This document shows positions 1 through 11,626 of a stretch of DNA of 64,000 nt, in pieces. Positions within the stretch are counted from its first letter, which is position 1; each line of letters begins with the position of its first letter. Under the pieces are notes generated by a model. The model was not told the DNA's origin. It did not search any database and was given only the letters and a program-made list of their open reading frames with translations. The stretch is from Vibrio sp. CK2-1 (GTDB lineage: Bacteria > Pseudomonadota > Gammaproteobacteria > Enterobacterales > Vibrionaceae). Location: positions 62,001 through 126,000 of the forward strand of contig NZ_JAKKCJ010000007.1 of assembly GCF_021726515.1 (NCBI RefSeq), given 5' to 3'. A program made the position numbers and the translations under genes.

Positions 1-1
1 T

Positions 2-883
2 GGTAGTCATAAGAAAATCCTACTACCTTTAGCGCCTGAATATATTGGTTACAGTGATGCAGGAATTGATGAAGATATATTTGTCTCTTATCACCCTGAA
101 ATCGAATTGCTGGATAATCGCATGTTTAAATACCATGTCGATTTTGAGCAAGTTCAGGTGGATGACTCAGTTGCCGCAATTTGTGCCTCTCGTCCCACCA
201 ACCCAACCGGTAATGTGCTCACCGATGAGGAAATCCGCAAGCTGGATAAGTTAGCCCGTGATAACAACATTCCGCTAATCATAGATAACGCTTACGGCAC
301 GCCTTTCCCTAATATTATTTTTGAAGACGTCACACCCTTTTGGAATGACAACACCATCTTGTGTATGAGCCTATCTAAACTGGGCTTACCCGGTGTGCGT
401 TGCGGAATAGTGATTGCCAGTGAAGCCATGACCCAAGCGATGACCAACATTAATGGCATCATCAATTTAGCGCCTTGTAGTATTGGCCCAGCGATCGCGA
501 CTCATATGATCAAACAAGGGGATTTACTGCCATTAAGCGAAAATGTAATTAAGCCTTACTACCAACATAAAGCCCAACATGCGGTCGAGTTATTACAAAG
601 TGCCATTCCCGACCCTAGCTTTAAAATCCATAAACCGGAAGGCGCGATCTTCTTATGGCTGTGGTTTGATGAACTGCCGATCACCACAATGGAACTCTAC
701 CAACGCTTAAAAGCTCGTGGCGTATTAATTGTTCCAGGAGAATATTTCTTCTTTGGACAAGATGATGAATGGGATCATGCTCATCAATGTTTACGTATGA
801 ACTACGTACAAAATGAGCAAGATATGCAGCGCGGTATCGAGATTATTGCCGAAGAAGTGAATAAGGCATATCAAGCAGACTAG
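2..883 (+). CDS. avtA: valine--pyruvate aminotransferase AvtA, 3' part (5' end outside window)
   Basis: PLP-dependent transaminase that interconverts valine/2-oxoisovalerate with pyruvate/alanine in the cytoplasm. The reading frame is open from base 2, so the gene begins upstream; about 293 C-terminal residues are present, against roughly 417 in the family, so about 120 N-terminal residues are missing. Visible fold-type I features are the SRPTNPTGN segment, a DNAYGTPFPN stretch around the cofactor aspartate/tyrosine, and SLSKLGLPG, whose lysine should form the Schiff base. The stop is followed by a strong hairpin shared with the convergent ibpA. The assignment as AvtA rather than another class I/II aminotransferase rests on recognisable family sequence plus its place next to ibpA-gyrB, as in other vibrios. 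Confidence 0.88.
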   Translation, partial: GSHKKILLPLAPEYIGYSDAGIDEDIFVSYHPEIELLDNRMFKYHVDFEQVQVDDSVAAICASRPTNPTGNVLTDEEIRKLDKLARDNNIPLIIDNAYGTPFPNIIFEDVTPFWNDNTILCMSLSKLGLPGVRCGIVIASEAMTQAMTNINGIINLAPCSIGPAIATHMIKQGDLLPLSENVIKPYYQHKAQHAVELLQSAIPDPSFKIHKPEGAIFLWLWFDELPITTMELYQRLKARGVLIVPGEYFFFGQDDEWDHAHQCLRMNYVQNEQDMQRGIEIIAEEVNKAYQAD

Positions 884-910
884 CTTCAATAATATAAGCT
901 TAATAACAAA

Positions 911-933
911 AAGGGTGCCCAATTGGCACCCTT
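911..933. terminator. bidirectional terminator between avtA and ibpA
   Basis: A 9-bp perfect stem (AAGGGTGCC/GGCACCCTT) with a 5-base loop lies between the two convergent stop codons. A-rich sequence precedes it and a T/C-rich run follows it, so it can act on both strands. Confidence 0.8.
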
Positions 934-973
934 CTCTTCCTTTAATAGCTGACTAGATTAGCAATGTTCTAAC

Positions 974-1411
974 TTACTGGTTTTCTAGCAGCTCTTTACC
1001 GTTAATCGCGATTTTACGTGGTTGCATCGCTTCTGGGATTTCACGTTCTAAATCGACGTGCAATAAACCATTTTCCATATTGGCACCCAACACTTTTACG
1101 TAGTCTGCGAGCTGGAATTTACGCTCAAAATCACGCTCTGCGATACCTTGATAAACGTAGTTTTTGCCTTCTTCCGGCTGACGTTCACCACGCACGATTA
1201 GCATGTTTTCATGCTGTGTAATATCAAGATGCTCTTCCGAGAAACCTGCTACTGCCATCGTAATACGGTAGTGGTTATCGTCTTTTTTCTCGATATTGTA
1301 TGGAGGGTATCCGCCTGAGGTATTTTTGGCGTTATTGGTTTCCATTAGGTTTAATAAACGATCAAAACCAATGGCGTTACGGTATAAAGGTGAGAAGTCT
1401 ACATTACGCAT
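974..1411 (-). CDS. ibpA: small heat-shock protein IbpA/Hsp20
   Basis: ATP-independent holdase chaperone that binds unfolding proteins and inclusion bodies for later refolding by DnaK/ClpB. The protein is 145 residues: a short hydrophobic N-terminal arm ([19 protein letters not shown]), an alpha-crystallin domain over about residues 35-125, and a C-terminal I-x-I motif (KIAI) used for oligomer assembly. An upstream in-frame start would add eight residues, but the ATG at 1411 has a GAGGA Shine-Dalgarno seven bases upstream and begins with the sequence typical of IbpA. The leader can fold into a ROSE-like thermometer and is preceded by a sigma-32-like promoter, so expression is probably heat-controlled at both transcription and translation. 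Confidence 0.95.
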   Translation of the reverse strand: MRNVDFSPLYRNAIGFDRLLNLMETNNAKNTSGGYPPYNIEKKDDNHYRITMAVAGFSEEHLDITQHENMLIVRGERQPEEGKNYVYQGIAERDFERKFQLADYVKVLGANMENGLLHVDLEREIPEAMQPRKIAINGKELLENQ

Positions 1412-1492
1412 AATACTATCCTCTAATTTAAGCAATAGTGTGCAAGTTTTCGACCCGAGCCGAAACTCGCGATTTAATTTAAGTGCCTATCT
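1412..1492 (-). promoter_or_regulatory. ROSE-like RNA thermometer in the ibpA leader
   Basis: Read on the minus strand, the leader has two hairpins. The start-proximal one (1415-1439) has a 5-bp outer stem ACTAT/ATAGT enclosing TTGCT opposite the Shine-Dalgarno GAGGA, which gives U-A, U.G and G.G pairs. This is the U(U/C)GCU-versus-SD arrangement known from ROSE elements of Hsp20 genes. The upstream hairpin (1442-1470) is an 11-bp stem with one bulged A. The structure was read by eye, not folded by software. Confidence 0.72.
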
Positions 1493-1500
1493 ATAACCCT

Positions 1501-1530
1501 ATCGGCGAAATAGATTCAGCGTTGCAAGGG
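1501..1530 (-). promoter_or_regulatory. putative sigma-32 promoter of ibpA
   Basis: On the minus strand CCCTTGCAA (1522-1530) resembles the sigma-32 -35 element (CTTGAA). It is followed after 14 bases by CGCCGAT (1501-1507), resembling the -10 element CCCCAT. Transcription would start near 1493 and give a leader of about 80 bases. Two mismatches to consensus keep this tentative. Confidence 0.5.
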
Positions 1531-1683
1531 CCCACTCTTTATCTTTATCGCAAAGTCTTTATAAGAAAAAACTTCAGAGTCAGAGCTTATCGGCATCCCT
1601 TTCAAGATCATATATAAGGTCGAAAAAATGGCTTTCAAGAGGATAATTGAAAATTTTTAATCTACTTTTATCTCCCTGAAAAC

Positions 1684-1709
1684 AAAAAACCCTTTGCGTG
1701 AACAAAGGG
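1684..1709 (-). terminator. terminator of gyrB
   Basis: On the minus strand CCCTTTG/CAAAGGG form a 7-bp stem with a 6-base loop followed by TTTTTTG, about 60 bases after the gyrB stop. The rest of 1531-1766, between the ibpA promoter and gyrB, holds nothing else I recognise. Confidence 0.8.
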
Positions 1710-1766
1710 CTTTTAAAGATTTCAGTTAGCGTTTCAGACTACACGTCTAAATCTAAACATCCAAGT

Positions 1767-4223
<2,457 letters not shown>

Positions 4224-5303
4224 TTATCCTTGCTCTATTTTGCCATGTTCCACATGAAACATCCTGCTATTTTCACTTTGCATTTCAGCAATGTGACTTG
4301 CAGTAATAGAGCTTACAAAAACCTGTGCCTGCGTTTGCTTTAAATATTCTGCAAGACGCCCTCGACGTTGACCATCTAGCTCTGAGGCAAAATCATCAAT
4401 TAAATAAATACACTGCTTACCTGTGGTGTCGGTTAGGTGCTGACCTTGCGCTAAACGCAAAGCACACACCATGAGCTTTAACTGCCCACGAGACAAAACA
4501 TCTTCCACCGGTGTCGCATTAATTTTTAGTTTTAGATCGGCTTTATTCGGTCCACTAAAGGTGTAACCGAGTTGCTGATCGCGCTCGAAATTCTTTTGTA
4601 AAATTTCAGCATAGGGCGTGTCTTTATCCCACCCTCTATAATACTGAATTTTCACTTCAAATTCAGGTAAAAATACACCACAAATGTGTTCTGCCACTTG
4701 TTTTAACTGTGTGACATAGTCAAAGCGCCACTGACTAATGGTTTCCGCCAATTCGGCCAGTTCTTTATCCCAATAACTGAGCTCTTGATAACCACTTGCG
4801 GTCTTCAATAATGCGTTTCTTTGCTTAATTAAGCGCTTTAAACGTGCCCATTTTTCATAGAAGCTAGGTTGAGTATGAAATACACCCCAATCAATAAAAG
4901 CTCGACGAAACTTTGGCCCTTCCGTCAGCAGTTCAAAACCTTCGGTATGGATTAACTGTAGAGGCAAAATTTGCGCCAGTTGAGCAATCTTCTGCCCTGT
5001 TTGGCCACCAATTTTTACTTCACTGCTACCATCGCGTTGTTTATTGATGCCAATCGGCAACTCAAAATCATCATCAGATAAAAAGCGCCCATGGACAAAT
5101 AACTCGCTTTGTTCATTTTGGATCACTCGCCCAGTTAAGGTACTTTTGAATGAACGGCCATGCCCAAGCAAGTAAATCGCTTCTAATACGCTGGTTTTGC
5201 CGCTGCCATTCGGCCCGACAAGAAAATTAAAGCCTGATGATAACGAGATATCACAGGCTTCAATATTGCGAAATTGCTTTATAGATAAACGAGTTAATGG
5301 CAT
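4224..5303 (-). CDS. recF: DNA replication and repair protein RecF
   Basis: SMC-like ATPase that helps RecOR load RecA at single-strand gaps. It has 359 residues. Walker A GPNGSGKT is at residues 30-37 after the start [11 protein letters not shown]; the signature LSRGQLKLM and the Walker B-like [11 protein letters not shown] lie in the C-terminal third, as in the family. The ATG abuts the dnaN stop codon with no gap, so translation is probably coupled. A 16-base palindrome close to the ParB-binding site parS lies inside the coding sequence near the 3' end. Confidence 0.97.
   Translation of the reverse strand: MPLTRLSIKQFRNIEACDISLSSGFNFLVGPNGSGKTSVLEAIYLLGHGRSFKSTLTGRVIQNEQSELFVHGRFLSDDDFELPIGINKQRDGSSEVKIGGQTGQKIAQLAQILPLQLIHTEGFELLTEGPKFRRAFIDWGVFHTQPSFYEKWARLKRLIKQRNALLKTASGYQELSYWDKELAELAETISQWRFDYVTQLKQVAEHICGVFLPEFEVKIQYYRGWDKDTPYAEILQKNFERDQQLGYTFSGPNKADLKLKINATPVEDVLSRGQLKLMVCALRLAQGQHLTDTTGKQCIYLIDDFASELDGQRRGRLAEYLKQTQAQVFVSSITASHIAEMQSENSRMFHVEHGKIEQG
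4246..4261. other. parS-like palindrome within recF
   Basis: The 16-mer TGTTCCACATGAAACA differs at two positions from the common parS consensus TGTTTCACGTGAAACA and at one position from the variant with a TTCCAC left half. It encodes part of the C-terminal MFHVEH of RecF. The window encodes ParA/ParB about 16 kb away. Binding is an inference. Confidence 0.4.
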
Positions 5304-6404
5304 TTATAAGCGAATCGGCATAACAACATACATCGCAGACGTATCTTCAATATTCTCAACTAAAGCACTCGCGTTAGCATCACTCATCGACATACGCACG
5401 GTTTGGCATTTTAGAGTGTTCAAAATATCCAACACGTAGCTCACGTTAAAACCAATTTCTAATGGCTCACCTTGGTAGTTCACATCAAGGTTTTCTTCTG
5501 CTTCTTCTTGCTCTGGGTTATTGGCCGTAATGCGCATTTCAGAGCCAGCTAAATTCACTCGTACGCCACGGAATTTCTCATTTGATAAAATCGCCGCACG
5601 TGAGAATGATTGACGCAACGTTTCACAATCCGCTTCGAGTGTTTTATTGGTTGATTGCGGCATTACGCGGCGATAATCCGGGAAACGGCCATCAACAAGC
5701 TTAGAAGTGAAGGTAAATTCGTTTACGTTAGCGCGAATATTAGAGCTACCAATTTGCAAGGTCACTTGCTCATCAGGGCGATCAAGTAGCTTAATCAACT
5801 CTAGAACCCCTTTACGCGGAACGATCACTTGCTGCTGTGAGTACTCACCCACTAGCGCAGTTTCAGCTACCGCCATACGGTGACCATCAGTTGCCACTGA
5901 ACGTAATGTCGTGCCTTCAATTTCAAACAACATGCCGTTTAAGTAGTAACGTACATCTTGGTTGGCCATTGAGAATTGGGTTTTTTCGACTAAATGACGT
6001 AGCTCACCTTGAGTAACCGTGACTTCGGCTTCACTAGTCCAGTCTTCAATATTTGGGAAATCAGACGCCGGTAATGTGGCTAATGAGAAACGACTACGGC
6101 CCGATTTAATCAATAAACGCTCATCATCCAGCGTAACATCAATCTGAGCGCTATCTGGTAGACCGCGACAAATATCAAGGAACTTACGTGATGGAACGGT
6201 TGTGCTGCCCGGTTCAAAGTTACCTTCTAGTGCCAAGCGACAAACTAATTCCACTTCAAGATCGGTCGCAGTAATCGACAATTCACCATTATCAACTTTA
6301 ATTAATAAGTTACCCAAAATAGGCAAACTTGAGCGACCACCAAGAGCACCAGACACCTGCTGCAAAGGTTTAATCAATTGAGTACGTTCAATGGTAAATT
6401 TCAT
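5304..6404 (-). CDS. dnaN: DNA polymerase III beta subunit (sliding clamp)
   Basis: Ring-shaped homodimeric clamp that tethers Pol III and many repair factors to DNA. It has 366 residues, the same as E. coli, begins MKFTIERTQLIKPLQQ and ends in MPIRL, close to the E. coli C-terminus MPMRL that lines the protein-binding cleft. Three repeated clamp folds of about 120 residues are expected over this length. It is downstream of dnaA (63-base gap) and directly abuts recF. Confidence 0.98.
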   Translation of the reverse strand: MKFTIERTQLIKPLQQVSGALGGRSSLPILGNLLIKVDNGELSITATDLEVELVCRLALEGNFEPGSTTVPSRKFLDICRGLPDSAQIDVTLDDERLLIKSGRSRFSLATLPASDFPNIEDWTSEAEVTVTQGELRHLVEKTQFSMANQDVRYYLNGMLFEIEGTTLRSVATDGHRMAVAETALVGEYSQQQVIVPRKGVLELIKLLDRPDEQVTLQIGSSNIRANVNEFTFTSKLVDGRFPDYRRVMPQSTNKTLEADCETLRQSFSRAAILSNEKFRGVRVNLAGSEMRITANNPEQEEAEENLDVNYQGEPLEIGFNVSYVLDILNTLKCQTVRMSMSDANASALVENIEDTSAMYVVMPIRL

Positions 6405-6467
6405 AATCTACTCTAAATAATCTAATTCTATTAAAAACACGGCCAAAACAGCACTAAAGATAGCTTA

Positions 6468-7877
6468 TTAAGAAGACAGAGTACGAATCAAGTTCGAGTA
6501 ATCTTCTTTAATATCATGGCTTTCTTCTCGTAATTCTTTGATTTTACGACAAGCGTGCAACACCGTGGTATGGTCGCGACCACCAAAAGCATCGCCAATT
6601 TCAGGCAAGCTGTGGTTAGTTAATTCTTTCGATAATGCCATCGCCAATTGACGAGGACGCGCAACCGAACGAGAACGACGCTTAGATAATAAGTCAGCCA
6701 CTTTAATTTTGTAATATTCAGCGACGGTTTTTTGAATATTATCGATAGTCACCAGCTTTTCTTGTAACGCCAGTAAATCACGCAATGCTTCACGTACGAA
6801 ATCAATGGTGATTGGACGACCGGTAAAATTGGCATTAGCAATCACGCGGTTTAATGCACCTTCCAACTCACGTACGTTTGAACGTAGACGCTTAGCAATA
6901 AAGAATGCCACTTCATCAGCAAGGGTAATTTGGTGATCTTCGGCTTTTTTCATCAAGATCGCGACACGGGTTTCCAGTTCCGGTGGCTCGATCGCCACGG
7001 TAAGTCCCCAACCAAAACGCGATTTCAAACGATCTTCTACCCCGTTGATCTCTTTTGGATAACGGTCTGACGTCAAAATGATTTGCTGGTTACCCTCTAA
7101 CAAGGCGTTAAAGGTATGGAAGAACTCTTCTTGCGAACGCTCTTTATTGGCGAAAAATTGAATATCATCGATTAGCAAAGCATCGAGACTACGGTAATAA
7201 CGTTTAAATTCTTCAATCGCGTTATTTTGTAGTGCTTTTACCATATCTTGCACAAAACGCTCCGAGTGCATGTACACCACTCGAGCATCTGGCTTACTTT
7301 CAACAATCGCATTACCGACCGCGTGCAATAAGTGAGTTTTACCTAGACCCGTTCCACCATATAAAAACAGTGGGTTATAAGAAACACCAGGGTTATCGGA
7401 AACTTGTTTTGCTGCTGCTAGGCCTAACTGGTTCGACTTACCCTCAACAAAGTTATGAAACTTATGCTTAGGGTTAACATTAGAACGGTGATTAACATCG
7501 ATAACCACTTCGCGCTCACCGGTATCCCAAGATTTATCTAATGGGCGGCTTTTTTGTAATTGCGCGGGAGCGGATGATTCTGCAGCCACATCGGCAGCGG
7601 TTCTTTTCGGCAATTCAACCGTACTTTGAACAGGTTTACTACCAACTTCAAAATGAAGATTGGGCGTATCTGAGCCACAAAACTCTTTCAATAAACGGTT
7701 AATACTATTGAGATACTTATCACGCACCCAATCCAATACAAAGCGATTAGGGGCAAATAAGGTGAGAGTATTGTCATTGAGTTCAGCTTGCAGCGGTCTT
7801 ACCCACATGCTGAATTCAGTTGCGGGAAGCTCTTCTTGAAGCTGTTGCGAACACTGCAACCATAACGAAGACGACAC
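6468..7877 (-). CDS. dnaA: chromosomal replication initiator DnaA
   Basis: AAA+ initiator that binds 9-mer DnaA boxes in oriC, oligomerises with ATP and melts the unwinding element. It has 469 residues: N-terminal DnaB/DiaA-interaction domain (about 1-85), variable linker, AAA+ core with Walker A GGTGLGKT at 174-181 and Walker [10 protein letters not shown], and C-terminal DNA-binding domain with the signature [15 protein letters not shown]. The ATG is preceded by TGAGGT. The upstream region contains DnaA-box-like 9-mers and clustered GATC sites, compatible with autoregulation and Dam/SeqA control. The gene lies about 9 kb from oriC, as in related bacteria. Confidence 0.98.
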   Translation of the reverse strand: MSSSLWLQCSQQLQEELPATEFSMWVRPLQAELNDNTLTLFAPNRFVLDWVRDKYLNSINRLLKEFCGSDTPNLHFEVGSKPVQSTVELPKRTAADVAAESSAPAQLQKSRPLDKSWDTGEREVVIDVNHRSNVNPKHKFHNFVEGKSNQLGLAAAKQVSDNPGVSYNPLFLYGGTGLGKTHLLHAVGNAIVESKPDARVVYMHSERFVQDMVKALQNNAIEEFKRYYRSLDALLIDDIQFFANKERSQEEFFHTFNALLEGNQQIILTSDRYPKEINGVEDRLKSRFGWGLTVAIEPPELETRVAILMKKAEDHQITLADEVAFFIAKRLRSNVRELEGALNRVIANANFTGRPITIDFVREALRDLLALQEKLVTIDNIQKTVAEYYKIKVADLLSKRRSRSVARPRQLAMALSKELTNHSLPEIGDAFGGRDHTTVLHACRKIKELREESHDIKEDYSNLIRTLSS

Positions 7878-8205
7878 ATTAACCTCACACGAAATGAAAT
7901 GATCTGAAAGGAGAGTAATTCTACAGCTATCACTATAAGATCACCAGCAATAGATCCTGAGATCAGTGAATAAGATCTAAGTTATTCACAGTTTTTTTAG
8001 ATCTATCCCGATTTTGTGCGCCGTCAAGCAATTAAAGCATTTTAATAAGCCATTTTTGCAATTCGGGGATAAAGTTACCCACAAGGTTAAAGCTGAATTT
8101 TGAAGCTTTAGCAGCACCAATTGTTATGATTAATAACATCTTGTTCTTAGATTTATCAATAGGTGAATAACTATAATGGAACTCAAATAATCTGGAGAAT
8201 GAAAT
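7878..8205. promoter_or_regulatory. divergent regulatory region of dnaA and the ABC binding-protein gene
   Basis: This 328-base gene-free stretch holds six GATC sites between about 7895 and 8005. It also has DnaA-box-like 9-mers TTATTCACA (7982-7990, one mismatch to TTATCCACA) and TTACCCACA (8075-8083, one mismatch). An autoregulated, methylation-sensitive dnaA promoter is the likely use. I could not fix the exact -35/-10 elements for either gene. Confidence 0.6.
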
Positions 8206-8967
8206 ATGAGCCGAATTTTAAATAAAATTGTTACTGCTGCCGCACTATTTTTTGCTGTTACTACCTTTGCTCAAGCAGCGAATCAAGAAGTGAAAGTCGG
8301 CATGTCAGGAACCTACTTTCCATTTACTTTTCAAAAACTTGATAAGCTACAAGGCTTTGAAGTGGATTTATGGAATGAGATTGGTCAACGTAACCACTAT
8401 GACGTGAAATTTGTTACTGCCAACTTCTCTGGTCTTTTCGGTCTCCTCGAAACGGGTCGTATTGATACAATTTCAAACCAAGTGACCATGACTGATTCAC
8501 GTAAAGCCAAATACTTATTCTCAGATCCTTATGTAGTCGATGGTGTGCAGATCACCGTCAAAAAAGGCAATGACTCGATCAAAGGTGTTGAAGATCTTGC
8601 AGGCAAAACCGTCGCAGTTAACTTAGGTTCAAACTTCGAACAAGTACTACGTAGTTACGATAAAGAAGGCAAAATCAATATCAAAACTTACGATGCTGGT
8701 ATTGAACAAGATGTAGTACTCGGCCGTTCTGATGCCTTCGTCATGGATCGTCTATCAGCGCTACAACTAATTAAAGCGACTAACCTACCCCTACAGTTGG
8801 CAGGTCAGCCTTTTGAAACTATCGAAAATGCTTGGCCATTTGTTGATAACGAAAAAGGCAAAAAGCTACAAGCGGAAGTAAACACAGCATTAGCTGCGAT
8901 GCGTGAAGATGGTACTTTGGCAACTATTTCTGAAAAATGGTTTGGTGCTGATATTACTCACAAATAA
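8206..8967 (+). CDS. periplasmic polar amino-acid ABC transporter substrate-binding protein
   Basis: Family 3 solute-binding protein that should deliver an amino acid to the permease/ATPase pair encoded downstream. It has 253 residues, with a clear signal peptide of about 24 residues ending in FAQAA and then the typical start VKVGMSGTYFPFTF. The SRKAKYLFSDPYV and GKTVAVNLGSNFEQVL segments are family hallmarks. A TGGAG ribosome site precedes the ATG. A strong terminator follows, so it is transcribed separately from the downstream transporter genes. The substrate cannot be read from the sequence; cystine- or glutamine-type relatives are the nearest that I recall. Confidence 0.85.
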   Translation: MSRILNKIVTAAALFFAVTTFAQAANQEVKVGMSGTYFPFTFQKLDKLQGFEVDLWNEIGQRNHYDVKFVTANFSGLFGLLETGRIDTISNQVTMTDSRKAKYLFSDPYVVDGVQITVKKGNDSIKGVEDLAGKTVAVNLGSNFEQVLRSYDKEGKINIKTYDAGIEQDVVLGRSDAFVMDRLSALQLIKATNLPLQLAGQPFETIENAWPFVDNEKGKKLQAEVNTALAAMREDGTLATISEKWFGADITHK

Positions 8968-8999
8968 TTCAGCCTTTCCCATTAACCGATTGTCCCTTT

Positions 9000-9053
9000 A
9001 ACCGCTTGCCATTCTCCTAATACGTAAACGAGGAGTCATGGTAAGCGGTTTTG
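9000..9053 (+). terminator. terminator after the binding-protein gene
   Basis: A long imperfect hairpin pairs AACCGCTTGCCAT (9000-9012) with ATGGTAAGCGGTT (9038-9050), with an inner TCTCCT/AGGAG arm, and ends in TTTTG. The remainder up to 9206 should hold the promoter of the next gene; I see no convincing -35/-10 pair. Confidence 0.7.
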
Positions 9054-9206
9054 TATTTTAAGCCGCTGAATCAATCTACTACCCAAATATTGTGGTTTGT
9101 ATCAAAATGTAACCCTGATTAGCACTAATGACCGGCTTGAATGAACTCTGATTGGTTATGTCGGTCTTTATAGGCTCTAGATTTTATATGAAAGGAACAT
9201 CTTGAT

Positions 9207-10946
9207 ATGGCGCTTCGTTTAACGTCCTCTAGCTTTCTTGGCAAGGTTTGGCAGTTATCTAAACCTTATTGGCAATCAGAAGAAAAATGGATCGCTCGCG
9301 GTTTGTTATTGGCCATCGTCGTACTCAACCTTGGCATGGTGTACATGTCGGTGATTCTCAATAAGTGGAATTCTGATTTTTATAATGCTCTACAAGAATT
9401 AGACAAAGATGCCTTCACCCACTTAATCTTAAAGTTTTCCATTATCGCGGCGATTTTTATTGCTATTGCGGTGTATCGAATTTATCTCAATATGATGTTA
9501 CAGCTGCGTTGGCGTCGTTGGCTAACTAATGCCTATTTTAGCGAATGGCTTAGTGATCGTTCGTACTTTCAACTAGAGCGTGGCAATCATCAAACCGACA
9601 ACCCTGACCAACGTATTGCCGAAGATATCGACCAGTTCACCGGAGATACCCTAAATTTATCTCTTGGGCTACTCAATTCAGTCGTCACACTAGCGTCTTT
9701 TATTACCATTTTATGGGGCTTATCTTCACCGCTAAACATCGATATTGCTGGTCATCATATCAATATCCCCGGCTTTATGGTGTGGGCCGCTTTGCTTTAT
9801 GCGGTAGTCGGTAGCTTTATCATGCACAAAATTGGTAAGCCGCTTATTGGTCTTAACTTTATGCAGCAAAAATTTGAAGCAAACTTCCGTTATTCAATGG
9901 TGCGTCTACGTGAAAATGCCGAAGGCGTCGCGCTATATAACGGTGAAGATAAAGAACGAGAACTACTAGAATGGCGTTTTACTGATGTATGGAAAAATAC
10001 CTGGCAAATCATGCGTAAACAAAAGCAGATTGTTGGCTTTAATAGTGGTTATAACCAAATCGCTATCATTTTTCCGATCATTATTGCTGCGCCGAGTTTT
10101 TTCTCCGGTGCCATCAAGCTCGGTGGGTTAATGCAGGTCAATAATGCTTTTGCTCAAGTGATGGGCGCAGTCAGTTGGTTTGTCGACTCTTATGCAAGTA
10201 TTGCTAGTTGGAAAGCCAGCGTTGACCGTTTAACTACTTATAACCAAGATATGATCGAGACCAAGCAACAAGCGGCGCATTCCAAACTGTTAGTCTCTCG
10301 CCATCAAGACGATCATTTAGCCATTAATCAATGTGCGATTAAATTACCCAATGGCACTACGTTAAGTGATTTAAGCCAACTTACCTTGCAAGCCGGTCAA
10401 CATACTTTGATTTCTGGGCAATCAGGCATTGGTAAGAGTACTTTAATGAAAACCATTGCCGGGATTTGGCCGTTTTCGGAAGGCAACATTGAATTAGCCG
10501 AGCGCAGTTTATTCTTACCGCAGAAACCTTATCTACCGACAGGTACACTGCGGGAGGTATTGTGTTATCCGAATGTCGATATCAATATCAGCGATCAAGA
10601 TATTGAGCAATTATTGTCTGATTGCCAATTGGCACATTTCAGCCATAAATTAGATGACACTGAGCAATGGTCACACACGATGTCACCGGGTGAGCAACAA
10701 CGTGTTGCGATTGTTAGGGCGTTAATACTCAAGCCAATATGGCTATTTTTAGATGAAGCGACCTCATCACTCGATGAAGAAACCGAAAGCTATTTATATC
10801 AACTATTGGCTAGCCGATTACCCGATACCACCTTAGTGAGTATTGCGCATCGCAGTAAAGTTGCCCATTATCATCAATATCGTTTGCACGCACAGGGCTC
10901 AAAAGGCCAAGTAAGCTGGCAATTTTCACCAATACAAGGACAGTAA
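9207..10946 (+). CDS. SbmA/YddA-type ABC transporter, fused permease and ATPase
   Basis: A 579-residue half-transporter. The N-terminal part (about 1-330) is membrane-spanning, with helices around residues 27-50, 73-95 and 150-215. The C-terminal nucleotide-binding domain has Walker A SGQSGIGKS (about 403-411), signature SPGEQQR and Walker B WLFLDEATSSLDEE. The N-terminal region (QLRWRRWLTNAYFSEWL, then DNPDQRIAEDIDQF) is characteristic of the ABC_membrane_2 / SbmA-BacA-YddA group, which is linked to vitamin or peptide transport in other bacteria. It stands between the amino-acid binding protein and its permease, eight bases before the latter. Its own substrate is unknown and it is not a normal part of an amino-acid importer. 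Confidence 0.82.
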   Translation: MALRLTSSSFLGKVWQLSKPYWQSEEKWIARGLLLAIVVLNLGMVYMSVILNKWNSDFYNALQELDKDAFTHLILKFSIIAAIFIAIAVYRIYLNMMLQLRWRRWLTNAYFSEWLSDRSYFQLERGNHQTDNPDQRIAEDIDQFTGDTLNLSLGLLNSVVTLASFITILWGLSSPLNIDIAGHHINIPGFMVWAALLYAVVGSFIMHKIGKPLIGLNFMQQKFEANFRYSMVRLRENAEGVALYNGEDKERELLEWRFTDVWKNTWQIMRKQKQIVGFNSGYNQIAIIFPIIIAAPSFFSGAIKLGGLMQVNNAFAQVMGAVSWFVDSYASIASWKASVDRLTTYNQDMIETKQQAAHSKLLVSRHQDDHLAINQCAIKLPNGTTLSDLSQLTLQAGQHTLISGQSGIGKSTLMKTIAGIWPFSEGNIELAERSLFLPQKPYLPTGTLREVLCYPNVDINISDQDIEQLLSDCQLAHFSHKLDDTEQWSHTMSPGEQQRVAIVRALILKPIWLFLDEATSSLDEETESYLYQLLASRLPDTTLVSIAHRSKVAHYHQYRLHAQGSKGQVSWQFSPIQGQ

Positions 10947-10954
10947 TCTTCAAC

Positions 10955-11626
10955 ATGAATTTTGATTTCAATTACATGCTCGACCTACTGCCGATATTAT
11001 TTCGGTATTTAGGCACTACTTTGCAAATGGCATTGTGGGGCATGGTCTTCGCACTCATACTCTCGGTCGTTATTGCCAATATTCGGGTATTTAAAGTGCC
11101 GGTATTGAATCAACTGAGTCAGCTATACATCAGTTTTTTTCGTGGTACGCCGCTATTAGTACAATTGTTTTTGCTCTACTACGGGCTGCCGCAAATCTTT
11201 CCAATCCTAGTCGGTATGGATGCCTTTACCGCGGCGATTATTGGTCTGACTCTACACTTTGCCTCTTATATGGCAGAAAGTATTCGTGCCGCAATTATTG
11301 GTATTGATCGCAGCCAAATGGAAGCCAGTATTTCGATTGGTATGACACCATCGCAATCCATGCGCCGGATCATTTTACCGCAAGCTTCCCGTGTGGCACT
11401 GCCTTCTTTAATGAACTACTTCATTGATATGATCAAATCGACCTCTCTCGCCTTTACGCTAGGGGTAGCTGAAATTATGGCCAAAGCACAAATGGAGGCA
11501 TCTTCGAGCTTTCGTTTCTTTGAGGCCTTCTTAGCAGTTGCCCTGATTTATTGGGGAGTAGTATTGGTATTAACACGCGTACAAACTTGGGCTGAAACTA
11601 AACTCAATAAGGCTTACCAACGATGA
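10955..11626 (+). CDS. amino-acid ABC transporter permease (HisM family)
   Basis: Inner-membrane permease of 223 residues with about five hydrophobic segments. The ATPase-docking EAA loop is visible as EASISIGMTPSQSMRRI followed by ILPQA. The N-terminal SFFRGTPLLVQLFLLYY is a hallmark of polar amino-acid permeases. Its stop codon overlaps the next gene's start in an ATGA junction, so the two are translationally coupled. It begins eight bases after the SbmA-like gene, suggesting cotranscription with it. The partner binding protein is most likely the gene at 8206-8967. Confidence 0.88.
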   Translation: MNFDFNYMLDLLPILFRYLGTTLQMALWGMVFALILSVVIANIRVFKVPVLNQLSQLYISFFRGTPLLVQLFLLYYGLPQIFPILVGMDAFTAAIIGLTLHFASYMAESIRAAIIGIDRSQMEASISIGMTPSQSMRRIILPQASRVALPSLMNYFIDMIKSTSLAFTLGVAEIMAKAQMEASSSFRFFEAFLAVALIYWGVVLVLTRVQTWAETKLNKAYQR

